Positions 25,105 to 38,200 of a stretch of 64,000 bases of DNA are shown here, one piece after another. The DNA is from Paragonimus skrjabini miyazakii (taxonomy: Eukaryota > Platyhelminthes > Trematoda > Plagiorchiida > Troglotrematidae). The notes beneath the pieces are model-generated. The model saw only the letters and a list, made by a program, of their open reading frames with translations. It did not search any database and was not told the DNA's origin. Made by a program: the position numbers and the translations under genes. The stretch spans positions 1 through 64,000 of the forward strand of contig JTDE01000154.1 in NCBI GenBank assembly GCA_014338405.1, read 5' to 3'. How positions within the stretch are numbered: the first letter of the stretch is position 1; each line of letters begins with the position of its first letter.

Positions 25105-28100
25105 CACCACGTTTTGGATTTTGATGAAATCTTCGAGTATATTTGAACTGTTAAGAAAAACGTATCCATTATACCGTATTTTTCATAAGTAAGTATTTCG
25201 TCGACCGCCTCGATGACATTTGATTGACGATACGGAATTGCCTGTACAGATTTTTATTCGAAGCAGCCACCCTATTTATAGATTTATTTGAACGTCTATT
25301 CATATCTAAAAGCTTTTGCGTGTTTCGTGCCTGATGCAGTATGCGGAAGCACGTCATGACAGGAAACAGTGATGCACAGGGGTTAGTTGAAACGCATTAA
25401 CAGCCCTTTTTGAAACGCAAGCACATCGACAAAAGAGAAACGGTGACATAAAGTGAATAAATCCAGTCAGTGACCCCACAGATAGGAAATCTCTAAGTTC
25501 ACTTCACATAAATCACTGAATTTGTTGAGCGGTAATCTGGGTACCGTCAAGCACTGAGGGGTTTTGGTTAATAAACTTTGAAATTCACTAAAAATTCATT
25601 AATTCTTTTGCAATTCCATTAGTTTTCCAGCACTCTCTCTCAAACAGGATCATTAGACCTGACGTTCGCTTTTGTTAGAGCTCTTAAACGCAGCGGATAC
25701 CCGCCACAGTCGGAAGTAAAAATCCAACCACGCTTTCACCAAAACCATGATGACCACTACGCCATTCATCCGACATTCGGCACAAACGAACTACTATATG
25801 AAAACAAGCAGTCATATTGGCTTGTGAATACCCCACAGACTCTCGTGTCGCCTGAAAAAGTGATGAAGTAGCTGTTCCACGGAAGCGTGACCAGAGGTGA
25901 AATTCGGCAGGTGATGGGGATTTCCAATTTTGGTGAACCGTACTGGATGCAAAACTCGAGAAGAGTACTTCTATTCGGATGGCATTGAATGCTAATCTGT
26001 GGGATTGCGAAAACTGCAAACAACTACGTCCGTGCAATTCATTTCATACTTGAATAAAATTAGCAACTGTCTTTGCAAACTTCCCAACCTGATTCCGAAT
26101 GTGTACAACCACAGCTCGAAAGTTTTCGAAGGCACGTGCTTAGGGGAATGATCTGGATGCCTAACCCATTTTTAGATACTAACCACTGTCTAGTAGATGT
26201 CACATTATTAGAAGTAACTTTGTTTCTAATCTGTCATTAACGTGACAGTTTACAATCTAGCAATCCTGACTGTTATTACTCCTATGTGTTTTGTCTTCCC
26301 TATGTACCTAATCGACCAGTCCGTGCAATATGTTTAAATTGTTTTTGCTAAGTTTGTAAGTCTAGTTACGTGTGTAGTGTGGTCTTGGTGCAGACGACGT
26401 TAATCCGATGAACTCTCTTCGACTTCTGTTTTTTAACAGATTCTACGAAAATTGTTGGGTGGATTGTTTTTACAATCGACAGTTGTTTTGCTCACATGAT
26501 TTAAAAACAATAAAGGTAAAATCGAGTCCAATGTTATTCATGAAGTGTGATTTATTCACAGATGGTAACCAACATTCCTAGGTAATTATGAGACGCCATT
26601 TTTAATTAAACTATCTGTTTATGTGAATCCTGCCAATTAAAGCGTAATTTTGTTTGCTTTTACGGGGAAGGCAAAGAAATAATTCGACAGAAGTATCCCT
26701 GTACACAACTTCTAATCTTAGAATACCTAACTTTGCATGTAACATTACAGCTTTCGACACCGCATCTTTGTCAGCAGGGTAAGTTTGGTTTTGAACCCAA
26801 TCACTTTGGGTAATGTTAGTTCTTGTATGACAGGCAACAGCTTATCATTGGACATCAAGTTTAGTCGGGATTTGGTTGGACATGAACAAGAATTCCGTTT
26901 TTGTGACCAGGGTTGTAAATGACACTAATGGAAAAAACAGGCAAACGATCTCGGCCAGCGTTTTTACACTAAAGACATATGACTAGATTTTTTCGTTAAA
27001 GATATGATAAAACACATATGAAAACGCCAGTTGTATCGTTCCTAAAATAAGTACTGCCGGATTATCTTATCAGAATTTTTAATCGGTTTACAAATATTTA
27101 CGACTTCGAGTAAAGTGACAAGACCTTATGGCACAGCTATTGATTGGAGATAACTGACGGTTATTGAATAATATCCATACGATCGATCAACTACAGCATT
27201 ACTCACAGGCTATTGTGGGTAAAGTTTTAGATGCAACAGCTCCTACTATGCCTAAGGACAGGTATACGGTAAAGTGGTAGAGATTCTCTCATAACCATGT
27301 AGATCGCGATACAAATCTCGATAGTATCAAGGTTGAACTTTAGTGATAAACTCTAACGGGAGCAAAATTCGAGTTGGATATTTCTTGCCGAAATTTAATG
27401 GTGGAAGTTTCTTATGAAAGTTGCAGTTAAACAAGTACGGTGTTGAATTTTTATTAATGACAAGATCCATTCTATTCATCGTGTGAAGCATACCTTCATA
27501 TTGGTCTGTAAGAAACACCGAGTTTAAGTACATACGTGAAAAAAAACACCTTACCAAAAGAACCTACCTGAAAGTGAAAGCTGCAACCGGGTGACAGTAA
27601 CGTTTAACATTTAGCAGTCGACGTCCCTGATTATCTATCACTAAAATAAGTATGACTTAAAACACTGAACGAAAGTATTTTTTGTTTGACAACTGAGGCT
27701 TTGTACGTAGAAGACTTGACGACCCTTGTGAAACATTCGAATACACTGTGTGACAAAAGAATTCATTAATGAAAAACTTCACGGAGAAATATCTATGAAG
27801 ATGATGTTGTTTAAAAATATCTTAAGAAAAATCACTTTTGTTGTTCCAGGGTTCACGTGCGCGTAAATTAAAAGCTAGGCAAAATACAATTTAAAACAAT
27901 TAGGAAATCAGGACAATAACAAGCGGATGAATGTATAATGATACAATGAAGACATCGGATAAATTGTGCTTGTACAGTGTAACCATATGTGCTGTACTAT
28001 TTTGAGATCACGTGAGCACAGTTGCGATCAATGAAATCAACCACGAAAAGGAACAAGGGGTTGATATCACTTGAGATGATATCAGAATGTGTCCTTAATT

Positions 28101-28434
28101 GTTATTCACAAGCTGTGTTAAGCATCATAAGTGATTATAATCAAACTCTGTTCTGTTTGAGCCGTGAACTGTTGACAGTTGAGTGGTTTCGATAGCGTGC
28201 TTTGCGCAGGGCTGCGTGCAGAACCCGTGAATTTGTTCTGGTATTTTTGTATGGCTAATAGTCAAGCCAAATGGCGAATAAGATAATGTGTGTAGGACAG
28301 TGACAAACAATTTCGGCAAAACTGCAGTCCTTGACTCTATCAGATACTGTGTTGCACACTGATGGGTTTCACATAACCTACTTCGTATTTCACATCATCA
28401 CTTCAAATGTAGCATAAAATTGTCAACGCCGGAA
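25105..28434. other. No recognised gene; contains a candidate decayed coding stretch
   Basis: At 25650-26057 the plus strand reads 136 codons broken only by TAG (25869) and TGA (25986), directly after a pyrimidine-rich run ending in CAG (25646-25647 AG), which resembles a splice acceptor. The minus strand is also open there in two frames (117 and 85 codons). I do not recognise the protein, so no gene is called. The rest of the interval (26.1-28.4 kb) shows nothing beyond small palindromes. Confidence 0.4.
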
Positions 28435-28772
28435 CGCATTGACGCGTTGACTAAAACTTGTCGGATAGGTAGTTAACAAACATATACTATAGCATGCAAG
28501 CCGGCTGTTTCCACTCTGGTTGTCCGTTACACTTACGGACCAACTTTGGGGCAATGTGGAGACACCAGGGGACAGCGTTCTTTCTAAGTAGGGGGTTCCA
28601 ACAACAGTCCTGTAAAAGGAAACAACAAAAGCAAGCATGAGCCGAAGGCCCAGTAAGCCATGCACACGACTTACATAAACGATAACTAAGACGGCGCCGA
28701 CAACACAGCAGCACGCTCCATCACCAATTCAACTTCAACTAGTGCGCGCCTGCTGGTTTCAGTTGCACATTA
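28435..28772. repeat. Dispersed GC-rich repeat, copy B
   Basis: The last ~97 bases (28676-28772) match positions 1-104 in the same orientation. The block upstream, back to about 28435, is GC-richer than the surroundings and probably belongs to the same element, but its extent cannot be confirmed because copy A is cut off by the window edge. Similarity ends at 'ttgcacatt'. On the minus strand the sequence has overlapping open frames (80 and 75 codons), none recognised. Confidence 0.6.
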
Positions 28773-31733
28773 CAATACACATAATAAGAAGCTAATTTGA
28801 CGGTGCTTGTGGACAGAATCGGTAGAGTTACGGTGTTGGCTGTAAGGTAACCGTTCGGGTGAGCGATCAGCCAGTTTCAAAAGGTATCAACCAAAAGATC
28901 AGACATCTCTAATTTAGTTGAAGTCCCACGGGCTGTTGTTTTCAAGATTGTGATCGAGGAAAATGACTTACTTAATTGCCTTATTCAAAGGAGGGAAGTT
29001 TAAATGGTATGTTTAATGATAAGAAGCGACGATTGGCTGGCTCATTTATTCATATCTCACGGACCCTACCTATCGAGTTGCACGTCTTAGTAAAGTATGC
29101 ATGACTGCGTCACTCGGGGACCGCTGTTTTCAAATCAACCATATTGCCTTCAGCTGTCGTTTGCGCCACGTCACTGAAAAGTGGGGCTCATTGTGTTATA
29201 ACTAATTTGACTCAGACCATCCAGTTTTCCTTACATGCATTGTTTTATCGTTTGCCTCATAACCTCTTGCTTACAAAAACAGTGTTCATCTAGAGATTGG
29301 TTAACAAGGACATATAAAACGTCACTAAAACAATACCGAAGGTCACAGAAGTGGAGTAGTTCAAACGGGAACTAAGCATACATTCCAACAGTTATGCAAA
29401 CCTCTTGCAAGACGGTGTGTTCATGCATCGCACAACATTTATATCAACAGTGAACATCGACAGACTCGAAGGTTCTTACGACAAGACAGTAACTGATTTT
29501 CCCTAACCACAAATGCAAAATAAGCCACAGTGAACTCCAACAAACATACGAAAAGTTTAATCAAAGACCACGAGACTTATTTAACCCAGCAAACCTAAGA
29601 AAATGGAAAGGCAGGTATATGAGGAAATAACCAAACCACAGTGTTTTCTGAGTTACTAATAATCAACACGTTGTTACTGAGACTACACGTAAAAATGTTG
29701 GTTCGCGAAGTTATAGCGGTCAGTATACTGATGTTCAGCGTACTCTGAGAAATGTTCAGCTGGACTGAATCAGCCCTTTCATTCGTGGACAGAGAAAAGT
29801 TGTGGCTACGAATGGGCCTCCTGATGATTCTTCGTCAGAAACTGAAGTTCTTTTGGTGGTTAATCTGTTAAAACGCAATAATTATCTGGATAATTATCTT
29901 CTTTAGGACTAAGGAACGCCTTGGATTTGACCGACTATGTGAGGCCATCTATACCACAGTGGGATCCACCTGAAGTATCACGTTATTTTAGTTGTTGTTT
30001 TGAATTTTATCGCAGACCACACATTTGTGGCAGCTAGCCCTTGTGTATCACTTCAACCAATGCTCTAAATTGGTGACAAATATTCCTTCCACGTTTTCAA
30101 ATGTGAAGGATACTATTGCAAAAGAAGCATTCGGAGATCCGGAGGATCTCGGAGAAAAACTTCCATTAGGATATAAATTAAGTGATATAGAATGAGCAGG
30201 CGGCACCACTGCACGGAATCCTTCTGCGGAGAACACTCAGACTGTGTTGAACCGGTTGAACACATAGTTAGTCTGTATGGTGTGTACTTTGCTGATTCAG
30301 GTTACAAAATGCTAGCGCAAGATTGGGTTGGCAGTTGCCTCAGCTTTGCTGGTGCAGGTAGGATGCTAGAGAGTGTCAATCGCTTCATACATCTGTGAAG
30401 TCATCTCATTAGTTTGTAGGATTGTTAGTGATAGATGTGTGATGATAGCGAAAGCACAAAATTGTCATTAGATTGTCCGGTTGCTTCTGAATGACACGGT
30501 TTGCAAAGCATGGATGAATTTGGTTCCGCTTTTTGTATTGTCGACCAGGCCAATTCGCATGGAAGGTACATACTGACCCCCCGTATTCAACTATTATTGT
30601 CTTCGATATTTGGTCTGTATCCAATGAGCTGGCTATATGAACAATTTGATGGCCCATTAACGCGTCCTTAGAAAAGTGCCAATTTCCGACTCATCAAAGT
30701 GGTAGTGAAATTGCACAGTCTAAGCCGTTTGAGTTCTTTACTCCACATGCTGGTGGAACATCTGCCACATCACATATCGTATGAATGCCGTTGACTCGAG
30801 AGTAAGCTGAGGGGGTCAGGCGATCACGTAGTCACGGGATACCAATGTCTTGGTCATCTCACTGAACAAGGTTGGTAGTTTCCATCTGTCAGGTTAGAGA
30901 TGTCCGGACCAGCCGCACCTCTGTTTAGAAACACTTACGGGCGGGATGGTGTGCAACAATCAACAGCAAGCTTCTGAAGTAGCCTACTTTGAATCCGCTA
31001 TTCTATCAGTGTTTGTATGCCACTTAGTTCTGGACTTTTTTCTACCCTGCTTCGTGGACCACTGTCAATATCAGTGTCAGTCCGATGTATAACACTCACG
31101 GGTGCTAGCTGACGTTGAAAGTGATAATGATGCTGATTATCATGATGAAATAGCGCATGTTGTATGAAAGCTTTTTTAAACTATCGCATTGCACACTGTT
31201 ACAAATGAAAAACTTGAGGACCATCTGGTGTTAAAACTGATTGTAAAAATGTTATGTTGTTTGGCTAGGTTAACCATTCCTGCAGTCACAGTCTGTAACG
31301 GATACAAGTCGAACTTATAACAAGCAACTTTTTATTGATTAAAACTCTACCGTAACACGGTGGCGGAATCGCCTTGTCAAACCTTTTGCCAATAACTCAC
31401 TTTATCCGTTGCTGAGCCACAAGTCCATGTAATCACAGTGTATCCGACGGATTAGACAACATTAATCACACTGGGTGTATGATTTGTGTACCACCTTTTG
31501 CACCAGCGTATAATTTGCACAATTGTAGATGAACACTGCGTTCTTTAATAAACCGGTGCACACATTTGCAAAGCACATTATGTGTTATCCGTCTCATTTA
31601 CAGTCATGACACCTATAACTTAAATTTGTCTTCAAAACATTAACAGTTATGGTCTTGGAAAAAAATTTGGCAAAGCTAGGAAGAACGTGGTTTATTCCAA
31701 AAAGTTAAAAATTAAAATATTTTAGTTGACAAT

Positions 31734-31754
31734 ACACCTGTAACCTACAGGTGT
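31734..31754. repeat. Perfect 9-bp hairpin
   Basis: The sequence acacctgta, three bases acc, then tacaggtgt gives a perfect nine-base stem with a three-base loop. No associated gene is visible. Confidence 0.6.
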
Positions 31755-34633
31755 GCTAACAATGGTGAACGATTCCCAGTTTGGCTCAGAGTCACTTCCT
31801 TAGTTGATCGACTTCCCACCATACGTTTATTAGGATGATTAAAACATTTCGGAAACATCCTTGATACACTTATGTGAGTATTCATAGTAATGGGACCAGA
31901 CCAGTTCTCTAAACTAACCGGATTTCGCAGTCCATTTGAACCGTATTTGTAAGCTGAACTGTAAACGATCGTTCTTGTCATATGCTTCCGCCGTATTCAG
32001 CCAACAGACAATTTTAGCACATAAGAATGAACTCCAAACAGATGCAGAACAAATATTTTAAATACAGACGATTAATTTTCAGTACAATCCACGGAAACGG
32101 TAGTACCCTTAACAAAGCGTCGTATATGAGTGTCTAGTTGTACATTATGGGTTTTAAACTGGGTGAAACAAATGATATACTGCTATTCATGGAGCTAATG
32201 CATAATCGACTCGTGGATAACTGAATTTTTCCGTCGAAGGAATGATTTTCATTTACGGTGTGCATACTCTTGCTAACCTATATTGTTATGTTACTTAGTC
32301 GTGAACATATAATAAAATGTATCGATGTGTTGGTTTTAACAAAAATTGGGACATCAAGGAAGTAGTTTTTAACATTGCAAAAGATCATTCCTTGAGAAAA
32401 GTCCGGAATCCAAGTGAGCACTGTGATACTCCTATTATTTTGTTAACTAGAACTCTTCAATCTCGATTGCTAGTACACTGTCATTCTGCAGAAAGCATTC
32501 ATCGCTTGGAAATATATCTGCTAAGTTGTACATTCAGTGTAACTATGCCTTTGTCATCAACAAGGCGGTTTACAATATGCAAGGACAGTACGGCTAGCAT
32601 AATCTTGGCTAATAATATCTTCAGGCGATTAGTTGGACAGCCATTGAAGACGACTCTAGTGTTTGATTCGTATCTTTGTACGATCACTGACTGAGTTCTC
32701 AAGGCACCTGTGAGACATCTATTATTGCGGAAGTTAAAGTTGCAGTAACAGATAGTAGAGCGAGCTTGTTAATCCAATCAGGAATTGTCTAGGACTCGTC
32801 TTTAGGCAACATGTGAACTGGCAGCCGCCATAACCGCTCGAATCAGGAAAAAGTTGGTTCGACATCTAATCAGGCGTTCATATCATTTTTATTCTTAGCG
32901 ATAAGCCGATGCTTATGAACGGGAGGGTTGTTTAAACACAACTAAAGCTGTTACCCATCCTGTCTTTTTGTTGGTTGTTCGGTAGAGTTTCACAAGAATA
33001 ACCAGTCTCTCAGATTATGTGATGGATCTCCTGTGACAAGTACAAATGGGCGACTAGCAGCATTTAAAGAAACGAGGTCAAATTCTCACAATGTTTTGTT
33101 GTTTACTTAGTGAGGGTTACTGTATAAGAACCTGCAGAGCAAGTTATTCGTCCGAATCCAGTGTAAACTGCATATTTCATGAATTATTGTTTGTTGAAAT
33201 GTGATTTGATCATTCGCAAGGTGTTAATCACACAATGTTTGGAGAGTAACACAGTATGGGCCCAGCAAACTATATGACATGGTAGGTAAGTGAACTTTTA
33301 TCTTGCGCGCCAAGCAAAGCTTTCATTCAGAACACTGGATTTACTGTTCTACAGTTAACTATGCATGACAATTCAGCAAACACCATGCGTTAACTTAAAA
33401 TGAGCCTCGTAGTTACGTAGGCTGTTATTCAGTTAAAAGCATCAAACAAACACGCATCAGCCAGCTTGTCTGCATGAAATAATGAAAAGTGAACAATCAA
33501 TGCCAAATGAAATAGCGTAAACTTCTGTTGAACTCTGACTTAGTATGAAAATAATGCCATCTAAGTTCTATGCGATGACCTACACCATGACTCAAATGTT
33601 CAGTGAAGTACTCATATCCGACAAAATCAGTCTGTGTACTAGAGTTCTTTGGAGTTTACGGTGAGTAGGTTTTTCAGTTTGTATTTAGTTTTATATCAAC
33701 AAATAGTTGTTGATGGACGATTTGATTGAAAACCTGTAATGGGTTCGGCTAGATCAACAGACCACCTGACAAACTGGCCAGTTAACTGGAAGTGGTAGTT
33801 TACTCGTGTGCTGGTTAACGAGATGATTGGAGTCTATCTAGATTTTGTTGTAAGTCGGCGGTCCTCATAAAATGCTATCATTTGGACTGTGGTTCCGTTT
33901 ATTATTAGGAATGCACCTAAAAGAGAGCTTTATCGGGTATGATGGGTAACGGTTTGATCGTGAACATCTTAAAAAAGTTAATTTTAATGAAATTTTCACC
34001 ATTGTAGTCGTTATAACTATAACCTGGTAGTGTGATTGAAAGGTTCCTTACAGCAGTGGTGAAGTTCACTTCATGCCGAAGTAAGTTGGTTCATTTTGTT
34101 AGATACTGTGCTTTGACATAACTATTTAGCTTCATTTACGAATGCAGTGTAAGGCAGGCAAATTTTCCTTATTGAGGCGGCTAAATACTGTTCAATTTCC
34201 CGTATCAGTTTTAAAATTTGCTCAACAGTAATTGCACGTCAACATTAAACCAGCTGATTTTACTCTGCAATAACCGCTGTGACTGCTGGAAGTTCAGAAA
34301 GGCCACGTTTCCAATGCTTGCAGTTGTCCTCTTTTGTATCTATGCAAATAAAGGAGGGTAGCACACTTTTTTTGGCAGTGACTCTCTAGAACACTTACTG
34401 TATACACAGTCTCAATGGTTTTTAAATGTCAGAACTTGTTCTGTCATCCTCCAGATTTAGTTTAAAGTACAGCATCAAACGTTCCCTATGTTGCTTTTTA
34501 GTGGTTCAGCCAATGGTACATGGGTGCGAACCTGATAGCTCAAGTTTCCCGAGTCTGTGAAACGTTCTTTTCACCTTCAGCAGGCATTACCATTTCTAAA
34601 AGGACAACCGGAGAAGCAGCGATAATACCGCTT

Positions 34634-34655
34634 CTTACTACACAAGAGTAGTAAG
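34634..34655. repeat. Perfect 8-bp hairpin
   Basis: The sequence cttactac, six bases acaaga, then gtagtaag forms a perfect eight-base stem. No function is assigned. Confidence 0.55.
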
Positions 34656-35046
34656 GCATGACTGCATCGTTCGCAATCTAGTTTTGCTAGCCAGACAGAG
34701 GTCCAATGAGGTATTAAATTTCGTCTCAACTAAAGCTTACACTATGACTGTTGACCGGCTATTCCAATAAGCTACCGCCCTGCGACAGTAAAAATTTTTC
34801 TGACGAAGTTTTTGGGTTATTGTTTTGAACAATCTTTCCCTGTAACCCATAGTTCGATTAGATGTGCAGATGTGGACAGATTTTGGTCGTCTCTTCGCCT
34901 GCAATAAAAGTAAGAATGAGATCTCCATGGAGTCCTCGATATCCAGAAATAAACGCTCGCGCTACAAAGGCCTGCCATTATTTTCGTTTCAGATCAACGC
35001 ACACGCTTTAGCACATCTGCTTTCCTTAAAGCCAAAATAGACTATT

Positions 35047-35273
35047 AATTTGAATAGAGCAGACAAAAGAGTGACATTACTCTACTTGTGCTCGAGCAGA
35101 TTTCGCTGCATCTCTGCTGGTGTTTACCGCGGACGAGTTAAAATGCATAAAATTCCAAGCCACAAGACAATCACACTTTAACTCGTCTGCAGTAAACACC
35201 AGTAATGATGCAGTGAAATATGTTTAAGCATATGTAGTGTAATGTCAGTCTCTTGTCTGCCCCATTCAAATTT
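35047..35273. mobile_element. Inverted-repeat element, MITE-like, ~97-bp arms
   Basis: The left arm (35047-35143) is the reverse complement of the right arm (35177-35273). Matching blocks along the left arm are 'aatttgaat', 'gcagacaa', 'gtgacattac', 'ctgcatc', 'ctggtgtttac' and 'gacgagttaaa', with identity roughly 80% or more by eye. The spacer is 33 bases. The total length of about 227 bases, the lack of coding and the long terminal inverted repeats fit a small non-autonomous DNA element or foldback. Its arms are unrelated to those at 24.7-25.1 kb. No target-site duplication was identified. Confidence 0.85.
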
Positions 35274-38200
35274 TTGACGAGAAATGGTTGTTTCAAAGAT
35301 TATTGATTTGGCAACTGCCGGCAACAATGGAGCATAAATCTCACAAAGAGTTTACAAAGATCCATTGTCTTCTCTTGAAGTCTCTCATTTTAACGTGCTC
35401 GGTACAGAGAAGCTTTTACTTTCCCCAACTTTTCTCCTTTTTATCAAAACCTGAAATGGAACATCCATTTTTTGCGACTGACCTGCAAACAGGAAAGTAT
35501 CCATAACGGCCCTAGAAGGGTCTGAGAAACGCAGTTGCAAATACTTGGTCCCAGAGACAACCAGCGAAGTGATGTTGGCAGTCACTAGGACCAACTGTTT
35601 GCACAGAGAAATCTTTATAAGCTGCTGTTTTGTGTTAACCTGAAAAGAGCAGTTTGGACGATAGCTATAAGCCAAAGACTTTCTTACATCTTATCTCGTC
35701 CCTATACAGAGTTGCTTGTGTATAGTATGTCACGTCTATGCTAGTAGAGTGGATATCCAGAGACCTTTTGTGTGTAACTGACTTCTGTCATGGGGAGACA
35801 TCACACTTCTAATCATTGTTTGAAGACACTGAAATTAGCTTACAAAATGGTTGGATCATAATGATTCCAGAGTCACTTCATTGATCACACTACAACTGTT
35901 TCTTCCCAGCACTATTGTACTATAGATCGAACTGCTTATAACTTCGCTATTGTATAATGGTTTATTATAAAGTTTTTCGTTCCTAACCTTCCATAACTAG
36001 TTGAAAGCCAAACTTTTTGAGGGATCCGCAGCACGACCAGACGGATGAAGTAACTAGTTAAAACTAATCTAGGAAAGCTGAGTCAGATAAAATTTTGAAC
36101 TTCTTCACACTCATAAGATGATTATCACTACCACAGAAAATCCTCATGTTGTACGATGTAAACATTGTACACGATACGGTTACACTCAGGAAAACAGTTA
36201 GATTTTCAGAACAAGTTTAATGGAATTATGTTTGCTTGAGGTGTAACCTGCGTTCTTGGACGATGTAGTCTCTACCAATCACTTAGTTGAGAATAGAATA
36301 ATATAAAGTAACATTTCGCTTTTGCATGAATGTAGGACAACAGCAAGAGCACCGCGATCACTTGGTACCATTTTGCTGATAGCCAGAATTGATTTTATAG
36401 AACCGCCCAACCTGTCTTTCAAGCACAATAGAACACAGGAGTGTCGAATGTATAACACAATATTATTAGTAATGTTTTTCACTTGAAGTTGTTAACTGTG
36501 TATACCGTGCTGGTCCACTTTTTAGTTAGAGCCTTGCAAACCCGCCTTTCTTAATCAACGTTGACACAATCAACATAGTGAATAAGGTTTTTTGGAACCA
36601 GAGAGTACCATCACAAAATCATTAACTGGTTAGAAGCAGAGAGTTGGTGATGACAAGGTGTTTACATTTTACAGTTTTTACAAAGTATTATAGTATCGGA
36701 TTATGTGAAACGTTCTACAAGAAGCATCAAATAACGGTTCATAGCGTCAGTTTGTGGGCAAATTCTTCAGGCTTTCATTTTATTTAGGTTTAATCTCGGA
36801 TTGTTGCGGCATAGAAGATGATGATTAGCTTGGTCAACAGAAAGTCTTATCAGCAAAAGTGGAGCACAACATATTATGTGATTCATCGCCAAGAATACGT
36901 TATATAAAACCTGACACCAGATATTCCTAAAGTTCGTGAAGTGGGCCATGGGGCGGTTTTCCGTTTTGATCCTGAATCATGACCATTCAATTTGAGAGCA
37001 TAAATCATCCCCAGACGTCCTGCTACGGACATCTATGCTTAGTAACACACCTTAAGTGTTATAAACGAATGAGGGAGAGTCAGTTTGAGATATCAGCGGT
37101 TGTCATTAAAGAGTGAGTGAGTGTTATTGCTCAGTAACGATGAACACGCAAAATGATGTAATTAAACCATGTACTAATGATGCGAAGTGGTTTTTTGCCG
37201 CTTTCAGCAATCTTTGCCGACGTTATAACCGGCCGGTTTGTACTGGCTTCACGTAAGCACTTGAATACAGTTACCACTTGGTAAGCGGTTGTAGGTAAAA
37301 TTCGCTTTAATTCTGGAGAAGTTGCGAACTAGGAAGTCGATGTCTTACTGCCTTCACCGAACTGAGGACAATTCGCGTTAAGCTTAGCGCACGTTGACTT
37401 TTTGAGTGGAACATTTCTGAAGCAGGATCTGCTATGTTAAAGAATTTGTTTGAGTCAGTTTCTGTCCGACTGTTCAGTTCTGAGTCACAATTAGCCTCAC
37501 GTTGAGTGGTTCAGTTCCGTTACGCAGTTGCTATTTTTATTTCAAATTTAAGCTCCAATCTGAGGCTAATTACTCACGTGTATAAAACAGTTACATATGA
37601 GCATCAATTACACATGGATTGCCATTGATGGGGATGGTTAAATGTTGTTGAACAATACTAGGGGTAATCAGAGAACTGGGTTGAAATTAGGTTTCTCTTT
37701 GGGCTGTTGCGTCCATCAGGTGTTCTCTAATGTTCATACAAAAACAGCACATAAATATTACTCGCAACCCTCTGATATTTATGTTAATTTTTTTGCAGGT
37801 TACTTTGTAAATTATCCCATTGCGAGTGATGTTCATATAACGTTCTGCTGAATGAGTATGAGATTTGCGCCGAGCATAAAATTTATCTGCTTTTCACTCT
37901 TGGTCACTTAATTTAATTCTACGGTTTGTAAGACTGTTGGCCGGTAAGAGTATACGTTTCACGACGACTCCCTTTTTGATGTTAAGGAAGCAAAGCAAGT
38001 CCACCTAGATATTCAACGAAGGTCCAGTGATATGACAATACTGAACGTCTTTCCACAGTTTGCTAAACTGTTCTCTCGTTTCATGAAATGACGTGTTGGT
38101 TTACCAATTTATTTGATGCATGACTGGCGTATGTGACTGAAAGTGCGTTGACTTAGCAAAAATACACTGTGTTCGCGTATTCGTATATAACCACAAGTTT

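Larger units (their letters stand above)
28773..35046. other. No recognised gene; contains candidate decayed exons
   Basis: At 29652-30267 three overlapping plus-strand stretches look protein-like but lie in different frames: 29652-29903 (one TGA at 29766), 29894-30034, and 30016-30264 (one TGA at 30193). An AG follows a pyrimidine run near 29906 and another near 30015. This could be a decayed gene or small exons, but no family is recognised. The 125-codon frame at 32317-32694 is also unrecognised. Two hairpins are listed separately. Otherwise nothing is seen. Confidence 0.4.

Noticed and set aside
32317..32694. 125-codon plus-strand frame
   Set aside because: No recognisable domain; it overlaps an open minus-strand frame, and a frame of this length can occur by chance in 64 kb.
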